Assembly: GCF_041080655.1 (NCBI RefSeq)
Contig: NZ_CP163525.1
Coordinates: 4,588,001-4,652,000, forward strand
From: Streptomyces sp. CG4
Lineage (GTDB): Bacteria > Actinomycetota > Actinomycetes > Streptomycetales > Streptomycetaceae
Length of the DNA: 64,000 bases
Reading direction: 5' to 3'
The notes under the pieces were generated by a model. It searched no databases, was not told where the DNA came from, and saw nothing but the letters and a program-made list of their open reading frames with translations. Of this stretch, positions 49,901 to 57,824 are shown piece by piece. Each line of letters begins with the position of its first letter. Position 1 is the stretch's first letter. The position numbers and the translations under genes are program-made.

Positions 49901-51728
49901 CGGCCAGCTCGTCCAGCCGGGCGGCGACGGGCGCGGCGCCCGCGACGGTCTCGACGGCCGCCGCCTCCCCGACCAGCCGCTCGACCTCCTCCTGCTGCCC
50001 GGTGAAGGCGTCCTCGCGGGCCAGGAACGCCACCGCGCGCCGCCCGAATCCGGCGAGGTCGCCCTCGGCGGCGGCCGCCACCCCGGCCAGCCGGTCCGTG
50101 TCGACGTACCGCAGCTCCCGCAGCGTGAGCAGGTGCCCGTGCGCATGCCGGAGTTCGGTCAGTCCGCGTACCCAGGCGGCGGCCTCGCGCGGGGCCTCGC
50201 CGCGCAGCCGGCGCACCACGGCGGCGATCCGCTCCGCGGCCTCGTCGAGGGCGTCGGCTGCCTGCCGGGTCAGCTCCTGTACGGTCTCGAACTCGGCCAG
50301 CACCTGCTCGGCGGTGACCCGCAGCTCGTCCAACGGGCCGCCCAAGCCGCCGAGTTCGGGGTCGGCGAGCCAGTGGTTGGTGTCGGCGGCCCGCACACAG
50401 GCGGCGGCCAGCGCCCGGTAGCCCTCGCTCGTCTCGATGCCGTCGGCCACCAGCCGGGCCACCGACAGACAGTCGGCGAGCCCGCGCACGAGATCGGCGT
50501 TGCCGACCCGGGCGAGCGCGCCGGTGCCGGTGCGCAGGGCGGCCGCGTGGGTGTCGGAGACGTACGGCGAGGTCCACCACTGCAGCGGATGGGTGTGCGC
50601 GGGCTCGTCGCCGTCGGCGCGCAGCACGGCGAGCGCACCGTCGTCGAAGAGTGCCCAGCCCCGGCACGGCAGCGGGTTCGCGACCTCCTTGCGCAGCGTG
50701 TTGTACGACAGCAGCAGCGTGCGTCCCTGGGACCTGGACCGGAAGGCGTACAGCACGTCCTCGCCGTTCGGCGCGCGCACCTCCCGCTCGAACTCCAGCC
50801 CCCGCACGTCGAGTTCGTACGTCTTGTGCCCGGCGCCGGCCAGGCAGTAGCCGCCGGGGAAGACGATGCCCTGCTCCTCGGGCAGCCGGCGGCAGGCCTG
50901 CCCGATGCCGTCGAGCCGGACGACGGTCCGGGTCAGCGTGTCGAACACCAGGTACCGGTCGGTGTCCTCCTTGTACGGCCGCACCCGCAGCAGCACCAGC
51001 GGGCCGACGCGCGCGTGCCCGACGGCGGCGTCCGCGAGGGACTGCAGCGGTTCCTGGACGGGTTCGGCGTACAGGCCGTCACCGTCGCGGGTGCGTACGG
51101 TGAGCTCGCCCCCGACGGTCGACACTCCGGCTCCGCCGGGGACGGCGACGTAGGGCCGCTCCCGTTCGAGGACGTGGTCCTCGCGGGTGGTCTGCGTCCA
51201 GGTCACGTCCTGGGCCGGCGGGAAGACGTCGTCGCGGTCGCCGCGTGCGTCCAGGAAGGCCGTGCGGCCGTCGTCGGCGACGCTCCAGCGCAGCACGCGG
51301 ACGTCGTCGGCCTTCTCGCCGGTGCGGAACACCGCGAGCAGCCGGCCGTCGACCCGGCGCAGCCGCAGCAGGCTCGCTTCGCGGTAGTAGCGGTGCAGCG
51401 CGCTGAACTCCCTTACGAACCCGGGGTCGTCCAGCAGACCGGGTACGGCGTCCTCGGGCAGCCGCTCGCCGTCCCGGCCGTGGAGCGCGAGCACGTCTGC
51501 TCCGCCGGTTCCGCCGAAGAGCAGGGTGTCTCCTACGGCCACGATGTCGCTCGGGACGCACGGATGCGGGGTGCGTAGCCGGGCGGTGGCAACGAGGTCC
51601 AGTTTCGCCGACCCGAACTCCTCGCTCCGGCGGGCGTTGAGTGCGTCCGCCCTCCGGGCGAGGTCGGCGGCGTGTACGGCGAGCCGGTCGCGGAGTACCT
51701 CGTAGGTACCGGCGTCGACGGTGGCCAT
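46926..51728 (-). CDS. Giant AAA-type ATPase (DNA-repair-ATPase-like), flotillin partner
   Basis: A 1,600-residue cytosolic protein. Residues about 40-420 are beta-rich and repetitive, like a degenerate propeller (I-V-A-V-G-D-T-L-L-F-G, L-L-A-V-F-R-T-G-E-K). Residues 450-950 are long helices and coiled coil. The AAA module starts near 1180, with Walker A I-S-P-P-G-Y-G-K-T-T-L (near 1236) and Walker B L-L-Y-L-D-D-I-Q-H (near 1300) and a sensor-like M-A-G-N-P-Y-T-E-S. It would couple ATP hydrolysis to remodelling something at the membrane; annotation pipelines call the family DNA repair ATPase, but I see no DNA-binding or nuclease motif to support that. It follows the flotillin gene by 130 bp on the same strand, which points to a shared role. 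Confidence 0.78.
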   Translation of the reverse strand: MATVDAGTYEVLRDRLAVHAADLARRADALNARRSEEFGSAKLDLVATARLRTPHPCVPSDIVAVGDTLLFGGTGGADVLALHGRDGERLPEDAVPGLLDDPGFVREFSALHRYYREASLLRLRRVDGRLLAVFRTGEKADDVRVLRWSVADDGRTAFLDARGDRDDVFPPAQDVTWTQTTREDHVLERERPYVAVPGGAGVSTVGGELTVRTRDGDGLYAEPVQEPLQSLADAAVGHARVGPLVLLRVRPYKEDTDRYLVFDTLTRTVVRLDGIGQACRRLPEEQGIVFPGGYCLAGAGHKTYELDVRGLEFEREVRAPNGEDVLYAFRSRSQGRTLLLSYNTLRKEVANPLPCRGWALFDDGALAVLRADGDEPAHTHPLQWWTSPYVSDTHAAALRTGTGALARVGNADLVRGLADCLSVARLVADGIETSEGYRALAAACVRAADTNHWLADPELGGLGGPLDELRVTAEQVLAEFETVQELTRQAADALDEAAERIAAVVRRLRGEAPREAAAWVRGLTELRHAHGHLLTLRELRYVDTDRLAGVAAAAEGDLAGFGRRAVAFLAREDAFTGQQEEVERLVGEAAAVETVAGAAPVAARLDELADGLRTVTDVVTGLDIADATVRTAVLERIAEVLGGVNRARATLDGRRRALQDSEGRAEFAAETALLAQAVTAALAASGTPQECDDQLTSVLGRLEDLDGRFAEFDDFLAELDGRRTEIYEAFAARKQSLADTRARRAEQLAVSAGRMLETIARRAATLPDTDAVTTYFASDPLVAKVRRTAGELRALDDSVRAEELDGRLKSARQEAARALRDRTDLYADDGRTLLLGGHRFAVNTQPLDLTLVPHGDGLAFAVTGTDYRRPVTDPGFAGTRPYWDRRLPSESPEVYRAEHLAARLLAEHGPAALAAADDLPDLVRRAAQESYDEGYERGVHDHDATAVLRALLPLYEAAGTLRHEPAARAAAQLFWAHGTTDEARTAWRRRAVSLARARDAFGAVPAIGELERELAGAIEAWDAQAAGGPAAAYLFEELTCGPEGFVLGVTARTLLEKFRHADGSYGGDPEGLTELAARRQVVGAWLGAYAAATGAEAGPGELAEAVAAELCPGLPRYDGDARLTATAEGLLGAHPRVTDGRLPLRVDEFLARTTRFAAVEVPAFRAYQRHRTTLVAAERARLRLDDHRPRVMPAFVRNRLVDEVYLPLIGDSLARQLGTTGESKRTDTGGLLLLISPPGYGKTTLMEYVADRLGLMLVKVSGPALGHTVTSLDPADAPNATARREIEKINFALAAGNNTLLYLDDIQHTSPELLQKFIPLCDATRRVDGVGDGEPRTYDLRGKRFAVCMAGNPYTESGERFRIPDMLANRADVWNLGDVLTGKEDVFALSFVENALTANPVLAPLAARDHADLDLLVRLAAADPTARADRLRQPMPPAELGRVLEVLRHALAVRETVLRVNAAYIASAAQSEAARTEPPFRLQGSYRDMNKIAQRLRPVMNDAEREAVVDDHYTAEAQTLTTGAEANLLKLAELRGTLDTVRAARWTEVKTAHVRARALGGPEDDPLTRAVAALGLLADRVAAVESAITRARADAGGEER

Positions 51729-51858
51729 GGGGGGTGGTTCCCTTCGTGGTCATGCGCGGGTGCGTCGTGGCTTGTCGCGCAGTTCCCCGCGCCCCTGGGG
51801 AGTTGCAGCTGACGTCAGCCGCATAGCGCCGCGCCGCTGCGCCCACCCCCGCCCAGCC

Positions 51859-54015
51859 TCAGCTCCCCGCACCGCTCCCGTTCAGGGCGGCGAGCGGGGT
51901 GTCGGCCAGACCCAGTTCGCTCGCACGGTCGAGGAGTTTCTGGAGCTGTCCCGCATTCGGGCCGCCGCCCCTGATCTGCTTCATCAGCAGCGCCGACACC
52001 GTCAGGTTACGCACGTCCGCCGTGCCGAGGGAGCCCAGAACGCGGCCCAGGTCCTCCGTGAAGCTGCTCGTGCCGTCCAGCCAGGGCTTCGCCAGCGCCT
52101 GTGCCGTACGGGAGTTGTCGACGAAGCCGTCCACGCCCTTGCCGAAGGAGACCGCCGAGACCAGCCGGTCGAAGAAGACGGACTCCCCGCCGACGATGTC
52201 GATGTCGGCGTGCTCCAGCCCGGTCGCGAGGACGCTCGCCTGCGCCTCGGCGACCTGCCGCTGCGTCTCCAGACCGGCCAGCCGGATCTCCTTCTCCGCC
52301 GCGAGCCGCAGCCGGTACTCCTCGTGCCCGCGCGAGGCCTCGTCCAGCGCGGCCATCGCGGCGGCCTTCTCGGTGAGGCCCTCGGCCTCGGCCTTCAGCT
52401 TCTCGCCGATGGCGGTGGCCTCCGCGAGCGCCTTCGCACGGGCGCCTTCCGCCTCGGCCTTGAGCCGCACCTCCGTGGCCTCCGCGGCCGCCCGCGCACC
52501 CTCGGCCTCGGCGAGCCCCCTGGCTCGTGCGCCCTCCGCCTCCGCGAGGGCCTTGGCCTGGGTGCCCTCCGCCTCGGCCCGCAGCCGGGCCTCCGTGGCC
52601 TCCGCCTCCGCGCGGCCGGCCTTGACGGTGACCTCGGCCTCCTTGTCGCGGACCTGAACGGCGGCGAGGCCCTCGGCGGCGGCCTCGGCCTGGACGCCCT
52701 CGGCGAGCCGCAGCTTGGCGCGGGCGTCGAGGTCGGCGGTCTTCAACCGGGCCTCGGCGAGGGTGAGTTCCTCCGCGGCCCGGTGCGTCGCCGCCTGTTC
52801 CGCGGCCTCCGCGGCCTTGATGTCCTTGACCAGCTTCTCCTGCGCCTCGGCCTCGGCGGCGATGACGAGGGCCTGCCGCTCGCGCTCCGCCTCCTCGACG
52901 AGACGCAGCTTCTTGATGGACTCCTCCTGCTCGGCGACCGTACGGTCCACCGCCACCCGCTCCCGGACGACCTCGGCGATCTCCCGCTTCTCCGCCTCGA
53001 CCTCCTTGTCGGCGGAGATCCGGGTCAGCTGGGTCTCCCGTTCCCGGGCGATGACCTCCAGCAGGCGGTCCTTCTCGATGCGCTCGTTCTCGACGGCGAT
53101 GACCCGTTCGCGGTTCTTCGCGGCGACGGCGATCTCCCGGGCCTGGTTCTCGCGCTGTACGCCGAGTTGTTCCTCGGTGCGCAGGAAGGCGCCCTGGGCG
53201 CGCAGCCGCTCCTCCTCCACCACGCGGGCGGTCTCGGCCTCCTCGCGGGCGCGGGAGGTCTCGATCTCCCGCTTCTGCTTGATCTCCGCGTCCGCCTGCC
53301 GCCGCTCCAGCTCCAGGATGGCCTCGCGGGCGTCGACGTTCTGCCGGGTGATCTCCTTCTGCTCGGTGCGCTGGGCCTCGTTGGTGCGCACGTGCTCGAT
53401 CGCCGTCAGCTCGGTGATCTTGCGAATGCCCTGCGCGTCGAGGACGTTGGCCGGGTCGAGCTGGGTGACCGGGGTCTGCTCCAGGTAGTCGATCGCGGCG
53501 TCCTCAAGGTGGTAGCCGTTGAGGTCGATGCCGATCAACTCGATGACGTGGTAGCGGAGTTCCTCGCGCTTGGTGTACAGGTCGGTGAAGTCCAGCTGCT
53601 TGCCGACGGTCTTCAGCGCCTCGGAGAACTTCGCGTGGAACAGCTCCTGCAGCGTGTCCTGGTGGCTGGCGCGCTCGGTGCCGACGGTCTGGGCGACCTT
53701 GATGACGTCCTCGACGGTCTTGTTGACCTTCACGAAGAACAGGATCCGGATGTCGGCGCGGATGTTGTCCCGGCAGATCAGCCCGTCCCGGCCGGAGCGG
53801 CTGATCTCGATCGTCTTCACCGAGATGTCCATCACCTCGGCCTTGTGCAGGATCGGGAGCACGACCTGCCCGGTGAAGGAGACGTCGACCCGCCGCGTCT
53901 TCGACACGATCAGGGCCTGGCTCTGGTCCACCTTGCGGTACAGCCGCGAGAACCCGAACAGCGCCAGCAGCACGACGACGAGACAGACGGCGACGAGCAC
54001 GCCGAGGACTTCCAT
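51859..54015 (-). CDS. Flotillin/SPFH-domain membrane scaffold protein
   Basis: A 718-residue protein. One N-terminal membrane helix (L-V-A-V-C-L-V-V-V-L-L-A-L-F-G-F), then an SPFH domain about 30-210 (Q-A-L-I-V-S-K, V-D-V-S-F-T-G-Q-V-V-L-P-I, R-D-N-I-R-A-D-I-R-I-L-F-F-V-K-V). From 220 to 590 runs a very long Glu/Ala/Arg coiled coil, including repeats of A-E-A-E-G-A-R-A-K-A-L. The C-terminal 100 residues are conserved-looking (D-I-D-I-V-G-G-E-S-V-F-F-D-R). Flotillins oligomerise into membrane microdomains and recruit partners. Bacterial genomes often pair them with NfeD-type proteins; here the partner is a giant AAA ATPase. AAGGA precedes ATG 54015. Confidence 0.9.
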   Translation of the reverse strand: MEVLGVLVAVCLVVVLLALFGFSRLYRKVDQSQALIVSKTRRVDVSFTGQVVLPILHKAEVMDISVKTIEISRSGRDGLICRDNIRADIRILFFVKVNKTVEDVIKVAQTVGTERASHQDTLQELFHAKFSEALKTVGKQLDFTDLYTKREELRYHVIELIGIDLNGYHLEDAAIDYLEQTPVTQLDPANVLDAQGIRKITELTAIEHVRTNEAQRTEQKEITRQNVDAREAILELERRQADAEIKQKREIETSRAREEAETARVVEEERLRAQGAFLRTEEQLGVQRENQAREIAVAAKNRERVIAVENERIEKDRLLEVIARERETQLTRISADKEVEAEKREIAEVVRERVAVDRTVAEQEESIKKLRLVEEAERERQALVIAAEAEAQEKLVKDIKAAEAAEQAATHRAAEELTLAEARLKTADLDARAKLRLAEGVQAEAAAEGLAAVQVRDKEAEVTVKAGRAEAEATEARLRAEAEGTQAKALAEAEGARARGLAEAEGARAAAEATEVRLKAEAEGARAKALAEATAIGEKLKAEAEGLTEKAAAMAALDEASRGHEEYRLRLAAEKEIRLAGLETQRQVAEAQASVLATGLEHADIDIVGGESVFFDRLVSAVSFGKGVDGFVDNSRTAQALAKPWLDGTSSFTEDLGRVLGSLGTADVRNLTVSALLMKQIRGGGPNAGQLQKLLDRASELGLADTPLAALNGSGAGS

Positions 54016-54183
54016 GACACACGTCCTTGCGTCAGAGACGAAACCGGAGCCCCCCGTGGCTTCGGTGCCGGGCATCTGCCGATGCCCGGCACCGCAACCC
54101 TCCGTAGTGCTCCCCGCAGAGGATGGTGCGGCAGGGGCCCACCCCCGCGCATTGCCGGTTCCCGGCAGTGTTCACTAGGTTCT

Positions 54184-54198
54184 GCGTGCCGGACACGC
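54184..54198. promoter_or_regulatory. Inverted repeat in the flotillin/PucR divergent region
   Basis: GCGTG-CCGGA-CACGC, a perfect 5-bp inverted repeat midway in the 255-bp space between the divergent flotillin and PucR-type genes. It could be an operator for the regulator, which would then control its own gene and the flotillin operon. No other site stands out. Confidence 0.25.
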
Positions 54199-54270
54199 GC
54201 TAAGAAAGCGTCACCGGCCCGTCAAGATCACGGGGAAGACCACGGGGAAGTCACGGGGGACAGGGCCGAC

Positions 54271-55362
54271 ATGGGGGAGCAGCAGGACCGGCATGACCTG
54301 CCCGAGCACTATCTGGGCGGCTTCGCGCGGACGTTGGCCGAGGCGGCGGCCACCGGCCGGCGGCTGACCAGGGAGGAACTTAAGGTCCGGCGGGCGCTCG
54401 GCGAACAGGCCGCCGACGCCGGGCACGGACTGCGTGCGCTGGTGGTCGCCCACCTGGCCGCCACCCGCGCCGCCTGGCCGGCCACGGACGGCTCGGCCGA
54501 GAGCAGCCTGGCCACGCTGGCCGCCGTGGAGCAGGCGATCGACGCGTTCGCCGAGGGCTACGAACGCGCGCAGCGGCTCGCCGTGCGCCGCGAGGAGGCC
54601 GCACGCCGGGAGTTCATCGACGATCTGCTCTACGGCCGCAGCGACCTGGGCCGGCTCGCCGAGCGCGCCGAACGCTTCGGCCTCACGCTCTCCCGGGCGT
54701 ACGCGGTGGCCGTCGCGGAGGGCCCGTCCGCCTATGCCGAGGGCGGCCCGGTCGCCCGCCGGGTCGAGGCCGCCGTACTCGCCCGCTTCGACTCCCACAA
54801 CACCCTGCTCACCACCAAGAACGGCCGGCTGCTGTGCATCGCGCCCGGCGACGAGGACGAGATCCTGCTGCACTTCGCCCAGCAGGCGTACGCGGCGACG
54901 GGCGCCTCCGGCGCGGCGCTGCGGGTCGCCATCGGCCGCGCCCAGCACGGCGCGGGCGGGATCGTGCAGTCGTACGAAGAGGCCCTCGCCGCGCTGGAGA
55001 TGGCGGACCGTCTCGGTCTGGCCGGGCCGGTACTGCGCGCCGCCGACCTGCTCGTCTACCCGGTACTGGCCCGGGACCGGCAGGCGCTCGTGGACCTGGT
55101 CTCGCACACGCTCGGCCCGCTCACCACGGCCCGCGGCGGCGCCGGTCCGCTGCTGGAGACCCTGGTCGCGTACTTCGACGCCGGCTGTGTGGCCGCCGAG
55201 GCCGCCCGCCGGCTCTCGCTCAGCGTGCGCGCGCTCACCTACCGCCTGGAGCGCATCCACAAACTCACCGCCGCGAACCCGGCCGACCCGGCACATCGCT
55301 ACATGCTCCAGACCGCCGTGATCGGCGCCCGCCTCCTGGACTGGCCCCACCGCCCGCTGTGA
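54271..55362 (+). CDS. PucR-type transcriptional regulator
   Basis: A 363-residue regulator. The C-terminal helix-turn-helix is typical of PucR/CdaR: L-V-A-Y-F-D-A-G-C-V-A-A-E-A-A-R-R-L-S-L-S-V-R-A-L-T-Y-R-L-E-R-I (about 308-340). The middle is a GGDEF-like degenerate domain (I-V-Q-S-Y-E-E-A-L-A-A-L-E-M-A), and the N-terminus is helical without a sensor of known type. It is divergently placed from the flotillin operon, so it is the natural candidate to control it; that is inference. ATG 54271 has GGGGGA eleven bases upstream. Confidence 0.88.
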   Translation: MGEQQDRHDLPEHYLGGFARTLAEAAATGRRLTREELKVRRALGEQAADAGHGLRALVVAHLAATRAAWPATDGSAESSLATLAAVEQAIDAFAEGYERAQRLAVRREEAARREFIDDLLYGRSDLGRLAERAERFGLTLSRAYAVAVAEGPSAYAEGGPVARRVEAAVLARFDSHNTLLTTKNGRLLCIAPGDEDEILLHFAQQAYAATGASGAALRVAIGRAQHGAGGIVQSYEEALAALEMADRLGLAGPVLRAADLLVYPVLARDRQALVDLVSHTLGPLTTARGGAGPLLETLVAYFDAGCVAAEAARRLSLSVRALTYRLERIHKLTAANPADPAHRYMLQTAVIGARLLDWPHRPL

Positions 55363-55497
55363 GCAGGGGAGCCCCCGGGGCCGAACGCGGGAGTTCACGC
55401 GAACGCACCGCGCGTGTCCGCGTCCGTAGCACGTCGCTGCCGTTGATCATGGCGTTGCTTCGCATGACATTCGCATGAACCAGTCGAAAGGACAGTC

Positions 55498-55803
55498 ATG
55501 TCGCGACGGATCCCGTGGCCGACCCGCGCCCAGGTCGCAGCGCTGCTCAGCGCACCGGTGCTCGGCGTGGGCCTCCTCGCCCCGTCGGCTTCCGCGGACA
55601 CGCCTCCGCCCGGCCCGAAGGTCGACAGCGGCAGCGTTGTCGGCAGGGTCTGCGACGAGGCGAACGCCGACCCCGATGACAGCCCGTCCCTGAACTGCGA
55701 GCGGGACATCGCACCGCGGCTCGCGCGGCTCATCGGCCCCGGGAGCGGACTCACCTGCCGGAACGTGTCCGCGAACTCCATCAGCTGCCGCCGGGAGAAG
55801 TGA
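55498..55803 (+). CDS. Small secreted Cys-containing protein
   Basis: A 101-residue exported protein. The signal is A-L-L-S-A-P-V-L-G-V-G-L-L-A-P-S-A-S-A-D. The mature part has four cysteines (V-C-D-E-A, L-N-C-E-R, T-C-R-N-V, S-C-R-R-E), which can form two disulfides, and an I-A-P-R-L-A-R-L helix. GAAAGGAC precedes ATG 55498. No family is recognised; size and Cys content fit a small secreted inhibitor, toxin-like or structural protein. Confidence 0.65.
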   Translation: MSRRIPWPTRAQVAALLSAPVLGVGLLAPSASADTPPPGPKVDSGSVVGRVCDEANADPDDSPSLNCERDIAPRLARLIGPGSGLTCRNVSANSISCRREK

Positions 55804-55825
55804 CCGGCAACCGCGCAGGGCGCTC

Positions 55826-55863
55826 GGAAAGTACTTGCATTCTTGGAAAGTACTGTCCATGCT
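55826..55863 (+). promoter_or_regulatory. Promoter with paired GGAAAGTACT operator
   Basis: GGAAAGTACT occurs at 55826-55835 and 55845-55854, two helical turns apart (19 bp). It overlaps a promoter-like TTGCAT (55835-55840), 17 bp, CATGCT (55858-55863). The second copy lies in the spacer, so binding would block transcription. The winged-helix protein encoded two genes down is the likely repressor. Confidence 0.5.
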
Positions 55864-55920
55864 GAAGGTATGCACGAGGGGCGGACGACCAACCGCTCCT
55901 CCCACACCGGAGGTACACGC

Positions 55921-56394
55921 ATGGACAGCACGGGGGAACCGATGGACGCCCGGCAGGCACGGGACGCGCTCAAGGCCGCCTGCGCCGCACAGAGCGCGGC
56001 GCGCAAGGCGACCGAGCGCGGGATGCCCCGCGGTTACGCCATCGGACAGGGCCTGACCTTCGCGGTCGGCTTCATAGCACTGGGCCTCGCCGACCGGATG
56101 CCGCGCTGGGGGACCTGGCTGACGGTCGCCGCCCTGGTGAGCCTGACCGGCTTCTTCGTGCTGTTGTGGCTCGGCGCGCACCACGGCGGAGTGACCCGCT
56201 GGTTCAGCCGGGACCGCGGGCCCGGCCGCCCCGCCTGGCACGCCTGGGTGGTGCCCTTCATCCCCCTGGCCATGAGCCTCCCGGCCGCGATCGTGTACGG
56301 CACGACCGGCTGGCTCATCGCCTTCGGCCTGACCCACGGCGCGGAGCACGTCCTGCGCGTGACCCGCACGACCCGTCAGGCCGGCACCGCATGA
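55921..56394 (+). CDS. Small multi-pass membrane protein coupled to a winged-helix regulator
   Basis: A 157-residue protein with four hydrophobic helices (G-L-T-F-A-V-G-F-I-A-L-G-L; W-L-T-V-A-A-L-V-S-L-T-G-F-F-V-L-L-W; V-V-P-F-I-P-L-A-M-S-L-P-A-A-I-V-Y; G-W-L-I-A-F-G-L) and a charged N-terminus (A-R-D-A-L-K-A-A-C-A-A-Q). ATG 55921 has an ideal GGAGG; earlier in-frame codons lack one. Its stop overlaps the next start as ATGA. This membrane-plus-regulator pair is common in actinomycetes, function unknown. Confidence 0.82.
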   Translation: MDSTGEPMDARQARDALKAACAAQSAARKATERGMPRGYAIGQGLTFAVGFIALGLADRMPRWGTWLTVAALVSLTGFFVLLWLGAHHGGVTRWFSRDRGPGRPAWHAWVVPFIPLAMSLPAAIVYGTTGWLIAFGLTHGAEHVLRVTRTTRQAGTA

Positions 56395-56747
56395 CAGGCT
56401 CCAGGGACGACGCGCCCCCCGCCCTCGACCGCGAACTCCACCACCCGACCCGGCTGGCCCTCGCCGCCTATCTCTCGGCGTGCGGCGAGGCGGAGTTCGC
56501 CGTCCTGCGGGACTACTGCGAGGTCTCCGACTCCACGCTGAGCAAGACCCTCTCCGCACTGGAGAAGACGGGCTACGTCAGCATCCGCAAGGGCTACCTC
56601 GGCAAGCGCCCGCGCACCTGGGCCGCCCTCACCCTCAGCGGCCGCAGGGCGGTCGCCCGTCATCTGGCGGCACTGGAGGAGATCGCGGCGACGGCCCGCC
56701 GGGCCGCGTGCGCCGGTGCACAGGAATCCGGCACACCCGAGACCTGA
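56391..56747 (+). CDS. Winged-helix transcriptional regulator
   Basis: A 118-residue DNA-binding protein of the winged-helix (PF13601-type, MarR/ArsR-like) class: R-L-A-L-A-A-Y-L-S-A-C, F-A-V-L-R-D-Y-C-E-V-S-D-S-T-L-S-K-T-L-S-A-L-E-K-T-G-Y-V, then the wing R-K-G-Y-L-G-K-R-P-R-T-W. The start overlaps the membrane gene's stop, so both are produced together. It probably binds the GGAAAGTACT pair 530 bp upstream to repress its own operon; that is inference from position and repeat symmetry. Confidence 0.9.
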   Translation: MTGSRDDAPPALDRELHHPTRLALAAYLSACGEAEFAVLRDYCEVSDSTLSKTLSALEKTGYVSIRKGYLGKRPRTWAALTLSGRRAVARHLAALEEIAATARRAACAGAQESGTPET

Positions 56748-56766
56748 CGGGCCGTCACCTCCCGGC

Positions 56767-57714
56767 CTACTCCTCGTCGGTGGTGCGCACCGGAGCCGAA
56801 CGTCCCGGCTCCGGCGGCTCCACCAGTTCCGCCCGGAGCAGCAGGACGTCACCGATGAAGAGGTCGTACACGACGATCCCGGCCACGCCACCGATCAGCG
56901 GCCCGACGATCGGGATCCACCAGTACGCGCTGAACGTGCCGGACACGCTCCCCGGGAACGCCAGGCTCCTCCAGCCCTCGACCCAGGTCAGCAGCCGCGG
57001 CCCGAAGTCACGGGCGGGGTTGATGGCGTACCCCGCGTTCGCGCCGTAGGACATGCCGATCGCGGCGACGACGAAGCCCACGACCAGCGGGCCGAGGTTG
57101 GACTGCACGGCCTGGTTGCGTACGTCGAGGACGGCGGCGATCAGCATGAGCAGGAACGCCGTACCGACGATCTGGTCGATCAGCGGTCCCCAGACGCCGC
57201 CGTGGAAGTAGGCGGCCGGAAAGGTCGCGAAGATCGAGAAGGTGGCATTGGTGTGCCCGTTCACCTTCGGGCCGGCCGCCGCGTGGTCGTAGGCGTGGAT
57301 CGCGTCGTGGTAGACGAGATAGACGAGCGCGGCGCCGGTGAAGGCGCCGAGGACCTGTGCGAACCAGTAGGGCACGACCTTGGCCCAGGAGAACCCGCGG
57401 CGCACGGCCATGGCCAGGGTGACCGCCGGGTTGATGTGGGCGCCGCTGACGCCGCCGGCCACGTACACGCCGAAGACGACGGCCATCGCCCAGCCCCAGG
57501 TGATCAGCAGCCAGTCGCCGGCCGCGAGGAAGATCGTCGTGGGCGTCGCGGCACGGCCCGAACCGGGCAGCGCCGCCACCGCCATCGCGACCACACCACA
57601 GCCGAAGGAGATGAGCACGAACGTCCCGAGGAACTCGGCGAGGCACTCGCCCAGCAGCCCTCCCCGGCTTCTGAACCGGGACGGCTTGATGATCGCGGGG
57701 ATTTCGACAGCCAT
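56767..57714 (-). CDS. Aquaporin/glycerol facilitator (MIP family)
   Basis: A 315-residue membrane channel with six helices and two N-P-A half-helices: G-A-H-I-N-P-A-V-T (near 95) and G-Y-A-I-N-P-A-R-D-F-G-P-R (near 230). The Asp after the second N-P-A-R (D-F) is the glycerol-facilitator type rather than strict water channel. An extended loop (A-A-A-G-P-K-V-N-G-H-T-N) lies between. It would allow glycerol or small polyol entry. ATG 57714 has AAGGGGG upstream. No glycerol kinase is adjacent. Confidence 0.92.
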   Translation of the reverse strand: MAVEIPAIIKPSRFRSRGGLLGECLAEFLGTFVLISFGCGVVAMAVAALPGSGRAATPTTIFLAAGDWLLITWGWAMAVVFGVYVAGGVSGAHINPAVTLAMAVRRGFSWAKVVPYWFAQVLGAFTGAALVYLVYHDAIHAYDHAAAGPKVNGHTNATFSIFATFPAAYFHGGVWGPLIDQIVGTAFLLMLIAAVLDVRNQAVQSNLGPLVVGFVVAAIGMSYGANAGYAINPARDFGPRLLTWVEGWRSLAFPGSVSGTFSAYWWIPIVGPLIGGVAGIVVYDLFIGDVLLLRAELVEPPEPGRSAPVRTTDEE

Positions 57715-57824
57715 TCCAGGCCCCCTTGACGAGAGCGATACGGCCAACGTCACCATATTGGCCTACAAACCCCCACCCCGCAGGTTGACAGTGCCCAGTC
57801 AGCCCACCCGGTCGTCGGCCCGGC

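Noticed and set aside
46839..51578. A 1,579-codon open frame on the plus strand opposite the AAA ATPase gene
   Set aside because: It is a shadow of high-GC codon bias in the ATPase gene: Arg/Gly/Val/Ala-rich, no recognisable domains, no ribosome binding site. The minus-strand reading has clear Walker motifs.
55804..55830. GGCAACC upstream of the small membrane-protein gene as a fifth promoter element
   Set aside because: It lacks the CTT that follows in the other four copies and has no CAACTG or CCACYC box 16 nt later.
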